From Providencia rettgeri (GTDB lineage: Bacteria; Pseudomonadota; Gammaproteobacteria; Enterobacterales; Enterobacteriaceae), in contig NZ_CP059348.1 of assembly GCF_013702265.1 (NCBI RefSeq), forward strand, positions 3,286,001-3,350,000: DNA of 64,000 nt. Direction: 5' to 3'. Positions 1 to 7,780 of the stretch are shown here, one piece after another (within the stretch, counting starts at the first letter, position 1; each line of letters starts with the position of its first letter). A program made the position numbers and the translations under genes. The notes beneath the pieces were generated by a model. The model was not told the DNA's origin, did no database searches, and saw nothing but the letters and a program-made list of their open reading frames with translations.

Positions 1-1
1 A

Positions 2-754
2 CAGTTATCAAAAGCAGAATCGTTAGTTGATAAAATCTTAACTGACCTGAAAAAAGGCTCTGATTTCGGTAAATTAGCGATTGCTTATTCTGCTGACCCT
101 CAAGCACTGAAAGGCGGAAACATGGGTTGGTCACGTCTGCAAGAGCTGCCAGTAGTCTTTTCTGACCAACTGAAAAACTCGAAGAAAGGCGATATCGTTG
201 GTCCAATTCGTTCCGGTGTAGGCTTCCATATTTTACGTGTTAATGACGTCACTGGTGATACTCACCAGCCAATTTCCGTCACCGAAGTGAAAGCGCGTCA
301 TATCTTACTGAAATCATCACCAATTATGGATGATGCAACAGCAAGACAAAAACTGACTCAACTGGCTCAAGAGATCCGTAACGGCAGAATTTCATTTGAA
401 GAAGCGGCTAAAGAGAACTCCGAAGACCCAGGTAGTGCATTAAAAGGTGGGGAATTAGGCTGGAATATGCCTGATGTTTACGATCCTGCATTCCGTGATG
501 CACTGATGAAACTGAAAAAAGGTGAAATCAGCCAACCTGTACCTTCAAGTTTCGGCTGGCACTTAATTCAGTTAGAAGATACTCGCAGTGTCGATAAAAC
601 CGATGCCGCGAAGAAAGATCAAGCGTACCGTTTACTGTTCAATCGTAAGTTTAACGAAGAAGCGCAGACTTGGATGCAAGAACAACGCGCTGCAGCTTAT
701 GTGAATATCGTGGATGGTCGCCAAAGCCAATCTAATGATGAACAAGCAAAATAA
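2..754 (+). CDS. surA: Peptidyl-prolyl isomerase / outer-membrane protein chaperone SurA (C-terminal part)
   Basis: Open at the left window edge; about 250 C-terminal residues are present. SurA is a periplasmic chaperone that escorts unfolded beta-barrel proteins to the BAM complex. The fragment starts inside the first parvulin domain (motif GGNMGW) and then holds a complete second parvulin domain, starting near the ARHILLK motif, with the typical GGELGW and FGWHLIQ motifs, followed by a C-terminal helix. The stop codon lies 20 bp inside the start of pdxA, the usual surA-pdxA arrangement of enterobacteria, so the two are very likely co-transcribed. Signal peptide and N-terminal chaperone domain lie outside the window. 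Confidence 0.96.
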   Translation, partial: QLSKAESLVDKILTDLKKGSDFGKLAIAYSADPQALKGGNMGWSRLQELPVVFSDQLKNSKKGDIVGPIRSGVGFHILRVNDVTGDTHQPISVTEVKARHILLKSSPIMDDATARQKLTQLAQEIRNGRISFEEAAKENSEDPGSALKGGELGWNMPDVYDPAFRDALMKLKKGEISQPVPSSFGWHLIQLEDTRSVDKTDAAKKDQAYRLLFNRKFNEEAQTWMQEQRAAAYVNIVDGRQSQSNDEQAK

Positions 755-1727
755 GCCAATCGTCATCACCCCCGGTGAACCTGCCGGGGTAGGTCCAGAT
801 CTTCTGATCCAACTTGCTCAGCAGGCATGGCCTGCCGAGCTTGTGGCTTGCGCAGATCCAGACCTACTTCTTCAACGCGCTAAAACACTCAATTTACCAT
901 TAACCTTACGTGGATATGATGCAAAACAGCCACAGACTTCTGTCGCTGGACAATTGTCGATTGTTCCCGTTTCACTGAGTGTACCGGCAGAAGCTGGAAA
1001 ACTCGACGTTCGTAATGGTGAATATGTTACCGAAACTTTAGCGCGCGCTTGTGATGGCTGTTTGAATGGTGAGTTTTCTGCCATCGTAACGGGGCCTGTT
1101 CACAAAGGCATTATTAATGACGCGGGTATTCCATTTAGTGGACATACCGAATTTTTCGCAGATAGAAGCCACTGCGACCGCGTTGTGATGATGCTCGCCA
1201 CACAAGAATTACGTGTCGCTTTAGCGACTACGCACCTGCCGCTAAAAGATGTCTCCGAGGCAATTACCCAACAAAGCTTGCATGAAGTGATCACCATTTT
1301 ACATCATGACTTACAAACCAAGTTTGGTATTGAAAACCCGCACATTTATGTTTGTGGGCTTAACCCTCATGCCGGAGAAGGCGGACATATGGGAATGGAA
1401 GAGATTGAAACCATCATTCCAGCCCTAGAAATCTTGCGTAAACAAGGCATTACCTTAATCGGTCCTTTACCCGCAGACACGCTTTTCCAACCCAAATATT
1501 TAACTGATGCAGACGCCGTATTAGCGATGTATCACGATCAGGGGCTACCTGTGTTAAAATATCAAGGTTTTGGCAGAGCGGTAAATATTACTCTTGGTCT
1601 GCCATTTATCCGTACTTCCGTCGATCACGGCACAGCGCTTGAATTAGCAGGTACGGGTCAAGCCGATGCGGGCAGCTTCATCACCGCATTGAAATTAGCT
1701 ATCCAAATGACACAAAAGAATTCATGA
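735..1727 (+). CDS. pdxA: 4-hydroxythreonine-4-phosphate dehydrogenase PdxA
   Basis: PdxA oxidises 4-phosphohydroxy-L-threonine with NAD in the DXP-dependent pyridoxal 5'-phosphate pathway; it is a metal-dependent cytosolic dimer. The protein starts with the family signature [14 protein letters not shown] and shows the conserved [26 protein letters not shown] and [11 protein letters not shown] motifs, the last two carrying metal-ligand His residues. Length (about 330 residues) is normal. In-frame ATGs exist at 714, 735 and 738; I prefer 735/738 because the E. coli protein has only about seven residues before the VITPGEP motif. The gene overlaps surA upstream and shares ATGA with rsmA downstream, indicating translational coupling. 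Confidence 0.96.
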   Translation: MMNKQNKPIVITPGEPAGVGPDLLIQLAQQAWPAELVACADPDLLLQRAKTLNLPLTLRGYDAKQPQTSVAGQLSIVPVSLSVPAEAGKLDVRNGEYVTETLARACDGCLNGEFSAIVTGPVHKGIINDAGIPFSGHTEFFADRSHCDRVVMMLATQELRVALATTHLPLKDVSEAITQQSLHEVITILHHDLQTKFGIENPHIYVCGLNPHAGEGGHMGMEEIETIIPALEILRKQGITLIGPLPADTLFQPKYLTDADAVLAMYHDQGLPVLKYQGFGRAVNITLGLPFIRTSVDHGTALELAGTGQADAGSFITALKLAIQMTQKNS

Positions 1728-2533
1728 ATAATCGAGTCCATCAGGGGCACCTTGCCCGCAAACGTTTCGGGCAGAACTTTTTAACTGACCAATTTATTAT
1801 CGACAGTATTGTAGATGCAATGCACCCACAACCAGGACAAGCCATTGTAGAAATTGGTCCGGGTCTTGGTGCATTAACTGAACCTGTTGGTAGCCGCATG
1901 GATAAAATGACGGTTGTCGAACTTGACCGCGACCTTGCCGCTCGTCTGCACGTCCATCCACAACTGAAAGACAAACTGACCATCATCCAGCAAGATGCGA
2001 TGACCGTAGATTTTGGTGAACTGGCGAAACAAGCTGGACAGCCAATACGCGTATTTGGTAATTTGCCTTATAACATCTCAACACCGTTGATGTTCCACCT
2101 CTTTACATTCACCAACCAAATTTCCGACATGAATTTCATGTTGCAAAAAGAAGTGGTTAATCGATTAGTAGCAGGCCCAGGAAGCAAAGCTTTCGGTCGT
2201 TTAAGCGTAATGGCGCAATATTACTGCAATGTTGTTCCTGTGCTTGAAGTCCCACCTACCGCCTTTGCGCCACCACCAAAAGTGGACTCAGCGGTAGTAA
2301 GATTGATCCCTCACAAGGAAAATCCATACCCAGTGAAGGATATTAAAGTATTGAGCCGTATTACGACTCAAGCATTTAATCAACGTCGTAAAACTATCCG
2401 CAATAGTCTTGGGGATTTATTCAGCGTTGAGCAGTTAACCGAACTGGGTATCGACCCAGGAACGCGCGCTGAAAATATCTCCGTTGAGCACTATTGTAAG
2501 ATGGCAAACTATCTGTGTAATTTATCGGAATAG
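1724..2533 (+). CDS. rsmA: 16S rRNA (adenine1518-N6/adenine1519-N6)-dimethyltransferase RsmA (KsgA)
   Basis: RsmA dimethylates two adjacent adenines in the 3'-terminal hairpin of 16S rRNA during late small-subunit assembly, using S-adenosylmethionine. Visible motifs: FGQNFL at 15-20 (motif X), EIGPGLGAL at 43-51 (SAM-binding motif I), VELDRD at 65-70 (motif II) and NLPYN at 113-117 (catalytic motif IV). The C-terminal region has the expected [12 protein letters not shown] segment. At 269 residues it is full length. The start codon overlaps the pdxA stop (ATGA). Loss of this enzyme is known to confer kasugamycin resistance; this copy looks intact. Confidence 0.97.
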   Translation: MNNRVHQGHLARKRFGQNFLTDQFIIDSIVDAMHPQPGQAIVEIGPGLGALTEPVGSRMDKMTVVELDRDLAARLHVHPQLKDKLTIIQQDAMTVDFGELAKQAGQPIRVFGNLPYNISTPLMFHLFTFTNQISDMNFMLQKEVVNRLVAGPGSKAFGRLSVMAQYYCNVVPVLEVPPTAFAPPPKVDSAVVRLIPHKENPYPVKDIKVLSRITTQAFNQRRKTIRNSLGDLFSVEQLTELGIDPGTRAENISVEHYCKMANYLCNLSE

Positions 2534-2551
2534 AGAATCTGAGGAGGCACT

Positions 2552-2929
2552 ATGCTGAATGATCCCAATGTGAGCATCCAAGTTCAAAGTGTCTACATAG
2601 AAAGCCAATCCCAGCCCGACATTGCCCGTTTTGTCTTTGCGTATACTATTTGTATCCGCAATTTAGGGCGAATTCCTATACAGCTAATGAGCCGTTACTG
2701 GCTCATTACCAATAGTGATGGCCGTAAAACTGAAGTGCAAGGTGAAGGTGTGGTTGGTGAACAACCCGTAATCCTACCGGGCAAAGAATATCGCTATACC
2801 AGTGGTGCAATATTAGAAACGCCAATGGGTACGATGGAAGGCTATTACGTTATGCTGAGCGATCAAGGAAATCACTTTCATGTTGATATTCCTGCATTTC
2901 GTCTCGCAATCCCAACACTGATTAATTAA
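2552..2929 (+). CDS. apaG: Co2+/Mg2+ efflux-associated protein ApaG
   Basis: Small cytosolic protein with a fibronectin-III-like beta-sandwich; first linked genetically to Co2+ resistance and Mg2+ efflux in Salmonella, but its biochemical role is not settled. The family motif R.W.I.N..G....V.GEGVVG.QP is present ([10 protein letters not shown], then [22 protein letters not shown]), and the C-terminus has the conserved GTMEGYY motif. A strong ribosome-binding site GAGGAGG at 2541-2547 fixes the start. The next gene, apaH, begins 2 bp after the stop codon, so the two are in one operon, as in E. coli. Confidence 0.96.
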   Translation: MLNDPNVSIQVQSVYIESQSQPDIARFVFAYTICIRNLGRIPIQLMSRYWLITNSDGRKTEVQGEGVVGEQPVILPGKEYRYTSGAILETPMGTMEGYYVMLSDQGNHFHVDIPAFRLAIPTLIN

Positions 2930-2931
2930 TT

Positions 2932-3759
2932 ATGTCCACATATATTGTAGGTGATATACACGGTTGTTATCGTGAGCTGCGAGAGCTTCTCGATAGCGTG
3001 AATTTCGATCCACAGCAAGATACATTGTGGCTAACGGGTGACCTTGTTGCTCGTGGGCCCGATTCATTGCAAGTCTTACGCTATGTGAAAAGTTTAGGCT
3101 CAGCAGCACGCCTAGTGTTAGGCAACCACGACCTACATTTGATTGGCATCTACTGCAAAATCAGTCGCAATAAGCCTAAAGACCATCTTGATGAGCTACT
3201 CAATGCGCCCGATATCGATGAGTTAATCAACTGGTTACGTCGCCAACCACTTTTACAAGTCGATGAAGAGCAAAAAATGGTCATGACCCATGCTGGTATT
3301 ACGCCGCAGTGGGATCTTGAAACCGCAAAAATGTGCGCTCGCGAAGTGGAAGCCGTGCTTTCTAGCGATGCATATCCGCTGTTTATTGACTCTATGTATG
3401 GAGACATGCCAAACAATTGGTCTGAAAGTTTGATGGGACTGGCGCGTTTGCGCTACAGCACCAATGCCCTCACCCGCCTGCGTTATTGTTTTCCAAATGG
3501 GCAACTGGATATGATCTGCAAAGAGAGCCCAGCTAAAGCGCCTGCGCCACTGAAGCCATGGTTTTCTCTACCAAGTCAATTCCCTGAAGATTACGCTATT
3601 TTCTTTGGCCATTGGGCATCACTGGAAGGAAAATTTACACCAGAACATGTGTATGCAATGGATACAGGCTGCTGCTGGGGAGGGGATTTAACGCTGCTTC
3701 ACTGGGAAACTAAAACATTCCATAGACAGAAATCTCACCAAAAACGTCGCAAAGAGTGA
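2932..3759 (+). CDS. apaH: Symmetrical bis(5'-nucleosyl)-tetraphosphatase ApaH
   Basis: ApaH splits diadenosine tetraphosphate into two ADP; it is also a known decapping enzyme for Np4-capped RNA. It belongs to the PPP-family metallophosphatases: GDIHG at 7-11, GDLVARGP at 36-43 and GNHD at 64-67 are the metal and phosphate ligands. Distal motifs (MTHAGI near 120 and FGHWASLEG near 225) complete the site. At 275 residues it is full length. It closes the surA-pdxA-rsmA-apaG-apaH operon; a hairpin terminator follows within 40 bp. Confidence 0.97.
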   Translation: MSTYIVGDIHGCYRELRELLDSVNFDPQQDTLWLTGDLVARGPDSLQVLRYVKSLGSAARLVLGNHDLHLIGIYCKISRNKPKDHLDELLNAPDIDELINWLRRQPLLQVDEEQKMVMTHAGITPQWDLETAKMCAREVEAVLSSDAYPLFIDSMYGDMPNNWSESLMGLARLRYSTNALTRLRYCFPNGQLDMICKESPAKAPAPLKPWFSLPSQFPEDYAIFFGHWASLEGKFTPEHVYAMDTGCCWGGDLTLLHWETKTFHRQKSHQKRRKE

Positions 3760-3792
3760 GTGTTTTATCTAGAAACCAGAATAATAGATAGC

Positions 3793-3818
3793 AAAATGGC
3801 ACCTAACAGTGCCATTTT
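3793..3818. terminator. Bidirectional terminator between apaH and folA
   Basis: A 10 bp perfect stem (AAAATGGCAC / GTGCCATTTT) with a 6 nt loop lies between the convergent genes apaH and folA. The A and T runs on either side make it usable from both strands. Confidence 0.8.
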
Positions 3819-3839
3819 TGTTGACTAGACCAACGACGG

Positions 3840-4334
3840 TTAAACGCGACGAGTCAGAACTTCAATGCAGAAACCATGGCTATTCGCTTCGTCTGCTTCA
3901 TGATATTCAGTGAAAATAGAGTCCCATTCATCAGGCTCGTAAGCAGGGAAATGGGTATCCCCAATCACTTCAGCATCCACGTGAGTCAAATAGAGTTTAT
4001 TCGCCATTGGCAGGAATTGTTGGTAAACCTTACCACCACCAATCACCATAATCTCATCAGCACCTTCAACTGCCTTCGCGGCCTCTAATGCTTCTTCAAC
4101 TGATTTAACCCAGATAACGCCAGTTTCTGTGCCTGCTTGACTGCTCAAAACAATGTTGACACGCTGCGGTAAAGGACGACCTAACGCTTCATAAGTCACG
4201 CGTCCCATAATCACAGGTTTATTCAATGTTTGACGCTTAAACCACGCCAAATCACCTGGTAAATTCCAAGGCATCGCATTTTCCATGCCGATAACCTGAT
4301 CGAACGCCATTGCTGCGATTAAGCTAATATTCAT
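3840..4334 (-). CDS. folA: Dihydrofolate reductase (chromosomal, type I)
   Basis: Reduces dihydrofolate to tetrahydrofolate with NADPH; target of trimethoprim. The 164-residue protein aligns throughout with E. coli FolA as remembered: the Met20 loop [11 protein letters not shown], the catalytic Asp28 (E. coli Asp27), [15 protein letters not shown] and [16 protein letters not shown]. Two residues in the NADPH-binding stretch differ from E. coli: E. coli His45 and Trp47 are Val46 and Tyr48 here. It lacks the features of plasmid-borne dfr enzymes and sits in its normal chromosomal place next to apaH. AAGGTGG lies just upstream of the ATG. Confidence 0.97.
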   Translation of the reverse strand: MNISLIAAMAFDQVIGMENAMPWNLPGDLAWFKRQTLNKPVIMGRVTYEALGRPLPQRVNIVLSSQAGTETGVIWVKSVEEALEAAKAVEGADEIMVIGGGKVYQQFLPMANKLYLTHVDAEVIGDTHFPAYEPDEWDSIFTEYHEADEANSHGFCIEVLTRRV

Positions 4335-4371
4335 CTAACCACCTTAGAAACGAAATATAAAAATTGTGCAC

Positions 4372-4400
4372 ACTATACGGAAACAGACATACTTCGTCGA
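4372..4400 (-). promoter_or_regulatory. Candidate sigma70 promoter of folA
   Basis: On the minus strand TCGACG (4400-4395) and TATAGT (4377-4372) are 17 bp apart, each matching the sigma70 consensus at four or more of six positions, about 40 bp upstream of the folA start. Pattern evidence only. Confidence 0.4.
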
Positions 4401-4536
4401 CTAAATTTAATCTTCCTTAAATACCACTCAATCCCTTATACTCGAACGACTCAAGTCAATGCACTAAACGATGTTTACAACGCTTTTAGTCCCTTATTAC
4501 TCAGTTTAGTTCAACCTAAAATAAAGAGATTACATT

Positions 4537-5151
4537 ATGTATCAGACCAGTATCATGGTCGCGACGATTGCCGCCCTTGGCATGATCTCACCGGGTCCAG
4601 ATTTCTTTTTAATTATCAAGAATGCAGCGCGTTACCAACGTTCCGCAGCCATGATGACCGCCCTCGGTATTATCGTTGCTATTGCACTTCATATGTCTTA
4701 CTGCGTGGCAGGGCTTGCCGTGTTGATCACCACAACACCATGGTTATTTAACATTCTTAAATATGCTGGTGCGGCGTATTTAATCTGGATTGGGATTAAA
4801 AGCCTAATGCCGCAAAAAGCTCAAAGCGTAGACTTAACTGCCAATCAGCATGAGCATGTCACATTCAAAAAAGCCTTTATGCAAGGTTTCTTGTGTAACG
4901 TCTTAAATCCTAAGGCAACTTTATTCTTCTTAGCGATTTTTACTCAAGTGCTTAATGTGGATTCGACATTCTCAGAAAAGCTCTGGTTCGCCTTTATTAT
5001 TTGGGGTCTTGCAGTGATTTACTGGCCAATTTTGGTGTGCTTAATTCAAAGTGCGCCCGTTAGAAAAGGGCTAGCGAAAGTACAAAAATATGTGGATAAA
5101 GTCCTAGGCGTGGTGCTAGTCGCATTCGGTATACGCGTAGCATTAAGCTAA
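4537..5151 (+). CDS. LysE/RhtB-family amino-acid exporter
   Basis: Inner-membrane protein of 204 residues with about six hydrophobic segments. The N-terminal signature SPGPDFFLI (around 19-27), the AGAAYLIWIGIKSL segment and the FLCNVLNPKATLFF motif are diagnostic for LysE/RhtB transporters, which export amino acids or their analogues. The substrate cannot be told from sequence; RhtC (threonine), RhtB (homoserine/threonine) and LeuE are known relatives. The gene is alone: divergent from folA and closed by a strong terminator. AAAGAGA sits before the ATG. Confidence 0.9.
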   Translation: MYQTSIMVATIAALGMISPGPDFFLIIKNAARYQRSAAMMTALGIIVAIALHMSYCVAGLAVLITTTPWLFNILKYAGAAYLIWIGIKSLMPQKAQSVDLTANQHEHVTFKKAFMQGFLCNVLNPKATLFFLAIFTQVLNVDSTFSEKLWFAFIIWGLAVIYWPILVCLIQSAPVRKGLAKVQKYVDKVLGVVLVAFGIRVALS

Positions 5152-5161
5152 TTTTTAAAGT

Positions 5162-5190
5162 AAAAAAGCCCGCTAATTGCGGGCTTTTTT
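5162..5190. terminator. Bidirectional terminator between the LysE-type exporter and ftsP
   Basis: A GCCCGC / GCGGGC stem (5168-5173, 5179-5184) with a 5 nt loop is flanked by six A on the left and six T on the right, a textbook intrinsic terminator usable from both strands. Confidence 0.9.
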
Positions 5191-5202
5191 ACAGACTTTC
5201 AA

Positions 5203-6618
5203 TTAGTTGCTACCATCTTCAGGTGTAATAACCAACTGCCCCGCCGAGCCTAAATCTGCTTTTTCGAGGTTTTGGCTATAAAATAGGAATGGGAAATGGT
5301 TGTAAGACGGTTGTAGCATCTGCACAAGTAGCTCACAGCGCCCATCAATCCAAACGGTATCTTTCCATCCAAAGTTATCTGGCTGAGCCGGCTGCCCATT
5401 ACAGTTGATCACTTTAAAGCGAACACCTTCAATGTGGAAAGATTGAGGCTGTTGGCTACTCACATTCCAACGTTCCCAACTGCCTTGGCGAGAAGTAATA
5501 TCTACACGCCCCGTCTCCAATTTCATGCCATTGATACCTACAGGATCATTTAGCTGGATATCACGGTTAGTAATCGAAGAGGTAATTTGTGTCGTATCCA
5601 AGACTAATTGTTTTGGAACATCGTCCGTCACCAATGACATTAATCCCGTCGCTTTAATGGTTAATATGTTGGTGGAAATTAAATTATTCGACGGTTCAAA
5701 CAACCCTTTAACGCGATCCATCAACGAAGCAGATTCCCCAGCCGTAATGGTCAGCTCAGCCGTTTTCGCCATATCAATCAGTACTTCACGGCGTTCTCCC
5801 GGCGCAAGTGAAAGTTCTTGAACGCTGGCTGGCACCGTGAGCAATCCTTGGTCTGACGCTATCATCACGAAAGGACGACCGTCGCTGATTTTCATCACAT
5901 AGCGTCTGGAGTTAGAGGCATTTAATAATCGTAAACGCACCCAACCGCGAGACACTTCGATATAGGGATCTTGCACCCCGTTAACCACTAATGTATCCCC
6001 GAGGAATCCATTCTCATCCATGTGATACTCAGGAACGCCAAAATTATCCAAACGTTTATCTTGAATAATAATCGGGAAATCATCTACGCCGTAATGTTTC
6101 GGTAGACGTAACTCTTTTGTGGAATCATCATCAATGATCCACATTCCCAGTAAACCATTGTAGATTTGCTGCCCCATTTTACCTTGGGTATTCGCGTGAT
6201 ACCAAAGCGTGGCCGCATTTTGGCGAATAGGGATCACGGGAGACCAATCTGCATTTGGCGAAATTTGTCTCGCTGCACCGCCAATTTGCGTGCCGGGGAT
6301 CTGCAACCCGCTAATCGTCATTGAAACAGCATCAGGTAATCTATTGCTATAGATTAGCTTGAGATCATCACCATTTTTTACGCGAATAGTGGGCCCTGGG
6401 TAAGAACCATTAATCCCTAAAACTTCCGCAGAATATTTACCATCAAAAGACCAATGGATTTTTTGTAATGTTAAAAAGAGTGGCTGTCCCGAACGGGATT
6501 CTAACAAGGGTGGAACAGGGAGTGCGGTCGTTCCTTCTGCACTCGCATAAGTTGATACCTGCAATAAGCACACAGCCAACCCGCTAATCAGCAATGATCG
6601 GCAACGACTGAATAACAT
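5203..6618 (-). CDS. ftsP: Cell division protein FtsP (SufI), multicopper-oxidase-like
   Basis: Periplasmic divisome-stabilising protein with three cupredoxin domains that has lost the copper sites of multicopper oxidases. The 471-residue sequence follows E. coli FtsP closely: LPVPPLLESRSGQPLF, NGSYPGPTIRV, NAATLWYHANT, GVDDFPIIIQDKRLDN, GWVRLRLLNASNSRRY and FHIEGVRFKV. Gene order ftsP-plsC-parC is also that of E. coli. The N-terminus is MLFSRCRSLL plus a hydrophobic stretch and a probable ASA/EG cleavage site. The twin arginines that make E. coli SufI a model Tat substrate are replaced by Arg-Cys-Arg, so this copy may use Sec. AGCGGAGA before the ATG supports the start. Confidence 0.94.
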   Translation of the reverse strand: MLFSRCRSLLISGLAVCLLQVSTYASAEGTTALPVPPLLESRSGQPLFLTLQKIHWSFDGKYSAEVLGINGSYPGPTIRVKNGDDLKLIYSNRLPDAVSMTISGLQIPGTQIGGAARQISPNADWSPVIPIRQNAATLWYHANTQGKMGQQIYNGLLGMWIIDDDSTKELRLPKHYGVDDFPIIIQDKRLDNFGVPEYHMDENGFLGDTLVVNGVQDPYIEVSRGWVRLRLLNASNSRRYVMKISDGRPFVMIASDQGLLTVPASVQELSLAPGERREVLIDMAKTAELTITAGESASLMDRVKGLFEPSNNLISTNILTIKATGLMSLVTDDVPKQLVLDTTQITSSITNRDIQLNDPVGINGMKLETGRVDITSRQGSWERWNVSSQQPQSFHIEGVRFKVINCNGQPAQPDNFGWKDTVWIDGRCELLVQMLQPSYNHFPFLFYSQNLEKADLGSAGQLVITPEDGSN

Positions 6619-6913
6619 AGATTCTCCGCTAAATAAAAACCAGCAAATTATTTTAATAAATCATTATAAGTTAGTGATTTATACGAGTATTTTTAGGTAT
6701 ATGCTGGTAATACCACTATTTGGAATTCAATAATTTATCTTGCGACAAATTTGCGAGTCATCATATCGCGAAAGGGCATAGAATTCTAAAAATATATGTA
6801 TCAATAATTGAAATATAATAAATTTGAATGGTAATAATTACGGATGAGATTAAATAACGGCGGGAATAGTGTAATAAAAGTCTCACAGTGAAAATGACAT
6901 AGCCAAAATAACA

Positions 6914-6944
6914 CAGAGGGAAGTTTTGAATGAACTTCCCTCTG
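6914..6944 (-). terminator. Hairpin downstream of plsC, probable terminator
   Basis: A perfect 12 bp stem (CAGAGGGAAGTT / AACTTCCCTCTG) with a 7 nt loop lies 52 bp past the plsC stop. On the minus strand it is followed by TGTTATTTTGG, a modest T-rich tail, so termination of plsC transcripts is likely but possibly incomplete. Confidence 0.6.
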
Positions 6945-6958
6945 TCGATACCAGTTAA

Positions 6959-6994
6959 TTTAGTAAAATCATTGAGTTTAGTAAAATTATTGAG
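6959..6994. repeat. Two-copy 18 bp tandem repeat abutting the plsC stop codon
   Basis: TTTAGTAAAATCATTGAG is followed at once by TTTAGTAAAATTATTGAG (one mismatch). The array ends 1 bp from the plsC stop codon at 6996-6998. Confidence 0.85.
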
Positions 6995-6995
6995 A

Positions 6996-7724
6996 TTAGC
7001 GTTTATTCAACTCTTCAACTTCTTTATCTAACTCTTTGATCTTCGCTTCCATCAAATCATGGCAATATTCCGATAGCTCACGAACCTGGTCTTTAGAGTA
7101 TTTCGAGGTATCAATCGGATCCAACATTTCAATAATTACATGACCATTATTCCAACGGTTCAAGCTAATTTTGTTTTGTGTGGTAGACACACACACAGGC
7201 ACAATTGGTACGCCAGCAGCAATCGCAGCATGGAATGCACCCGTTTTAAATGGCAGTAAGCCACGTCCACGGCTACGTGTGCCTTCAGGAAACATCCAGA
7301 CTGAAATCTTACGAGATTTAATCTGCTCAGCAACTTGGGAAATGGTGTTATGGGCTTTTGAACGGTTACCACGGTCAATCAAAATATTTCCCGTGATCCA
7401 GTATAAGAAGCCAAAGAATGGGATCAAAACAAGGCTCTTTTTACCCACGGTAACGGTTCTTGGTTGAACACCATTCGACATAGTGACCATGTCATAGTTA
7501 TTTTGGTGGTTACCGATATAAATACTTGGGCCGTAATCCTTCGCTTTTTCCGGAACGCGGTCAATCATTTTAATACCGAACACATGGGACAAACGCCCAA
7601 ACATACGACCAAACGTCATCACATGTCTTGGATTTCGTGGGCTAAATAGGCAGTAGATACTGCCACCTACACACACACAAATCGTAAATATGATCACAAT
7701 GATAGCTCTAATTAGCGCTAGCAT
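6996..7724 (-). CDS. plsC: 1-acyl-sn-glycerol-3-phosphate acyltransferase PlsC
   Basis: Acylates lysophosphatidic acid at position 2 to give phosphatidic acid, the second acylation of phospholipid synthesis, at the inner membrane. N-terminal transmembrane helix at about 4-27; acyltransferase motif NHQNNYD at 72-78 (NHx4D, catalytic His73 and Asp78); FPEGTRSRG at 145-153 (glycerol-3-phosphate binding); VPIVPV near 175. At 242 residues it matches the family. It is 56 bp downstream of parC on the same strand, as in E. coli. The C-terminus is charged and helical. Confidence 0.96.
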   Translation of the reverse strand: MLALIRAIIVIIFTICVCVGGSIYCLFSPRNPRHVMTFGRMFGRLSHVFGIKMIDRVPEKAKDYGPSIYIGNHQNNYDMVTMSNGVQPRTVTVGKKSLVLIPFFGFLYWITGNILIDRGNRSKAHNTISQVAEQIKSRKISVWMFPEGTRSRGRGLLPFKTGAFHAAIAAGVPIVPVCVSTTQNKISLNRWNNGHVIIEMLDPIDTSKYSKDQVRELSEYCHDLMEAKIKELDKEVEELNKR

Positions 7725-7780
7725 AATATTCCTTAACTTATGAAAAGGGCTTTAACCAAGCCCTTGAATTATTGTTATTT

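Larger units (their letters stand above)
6619..6995. other. Intergenic region between ftsP and plsC
   Basis: 377 bp, very AT-rich, no open frame of note. It holds a 12 bp hairpin (6914-6944) and a two-copy 18 bp repeat (6959-6994). The ftsP promoter must also lie here; a TATAAT on the minus strand at 6668-6663 is a possible -10 element without a convincing -35 partner. Confidence 0.6.

Noticed and set aside
3840-4334. Mobile trimethoprim-resistance dfr gene
   Set aside because: Sequence, length and position next to apaH are those of the native chromosomal folA.
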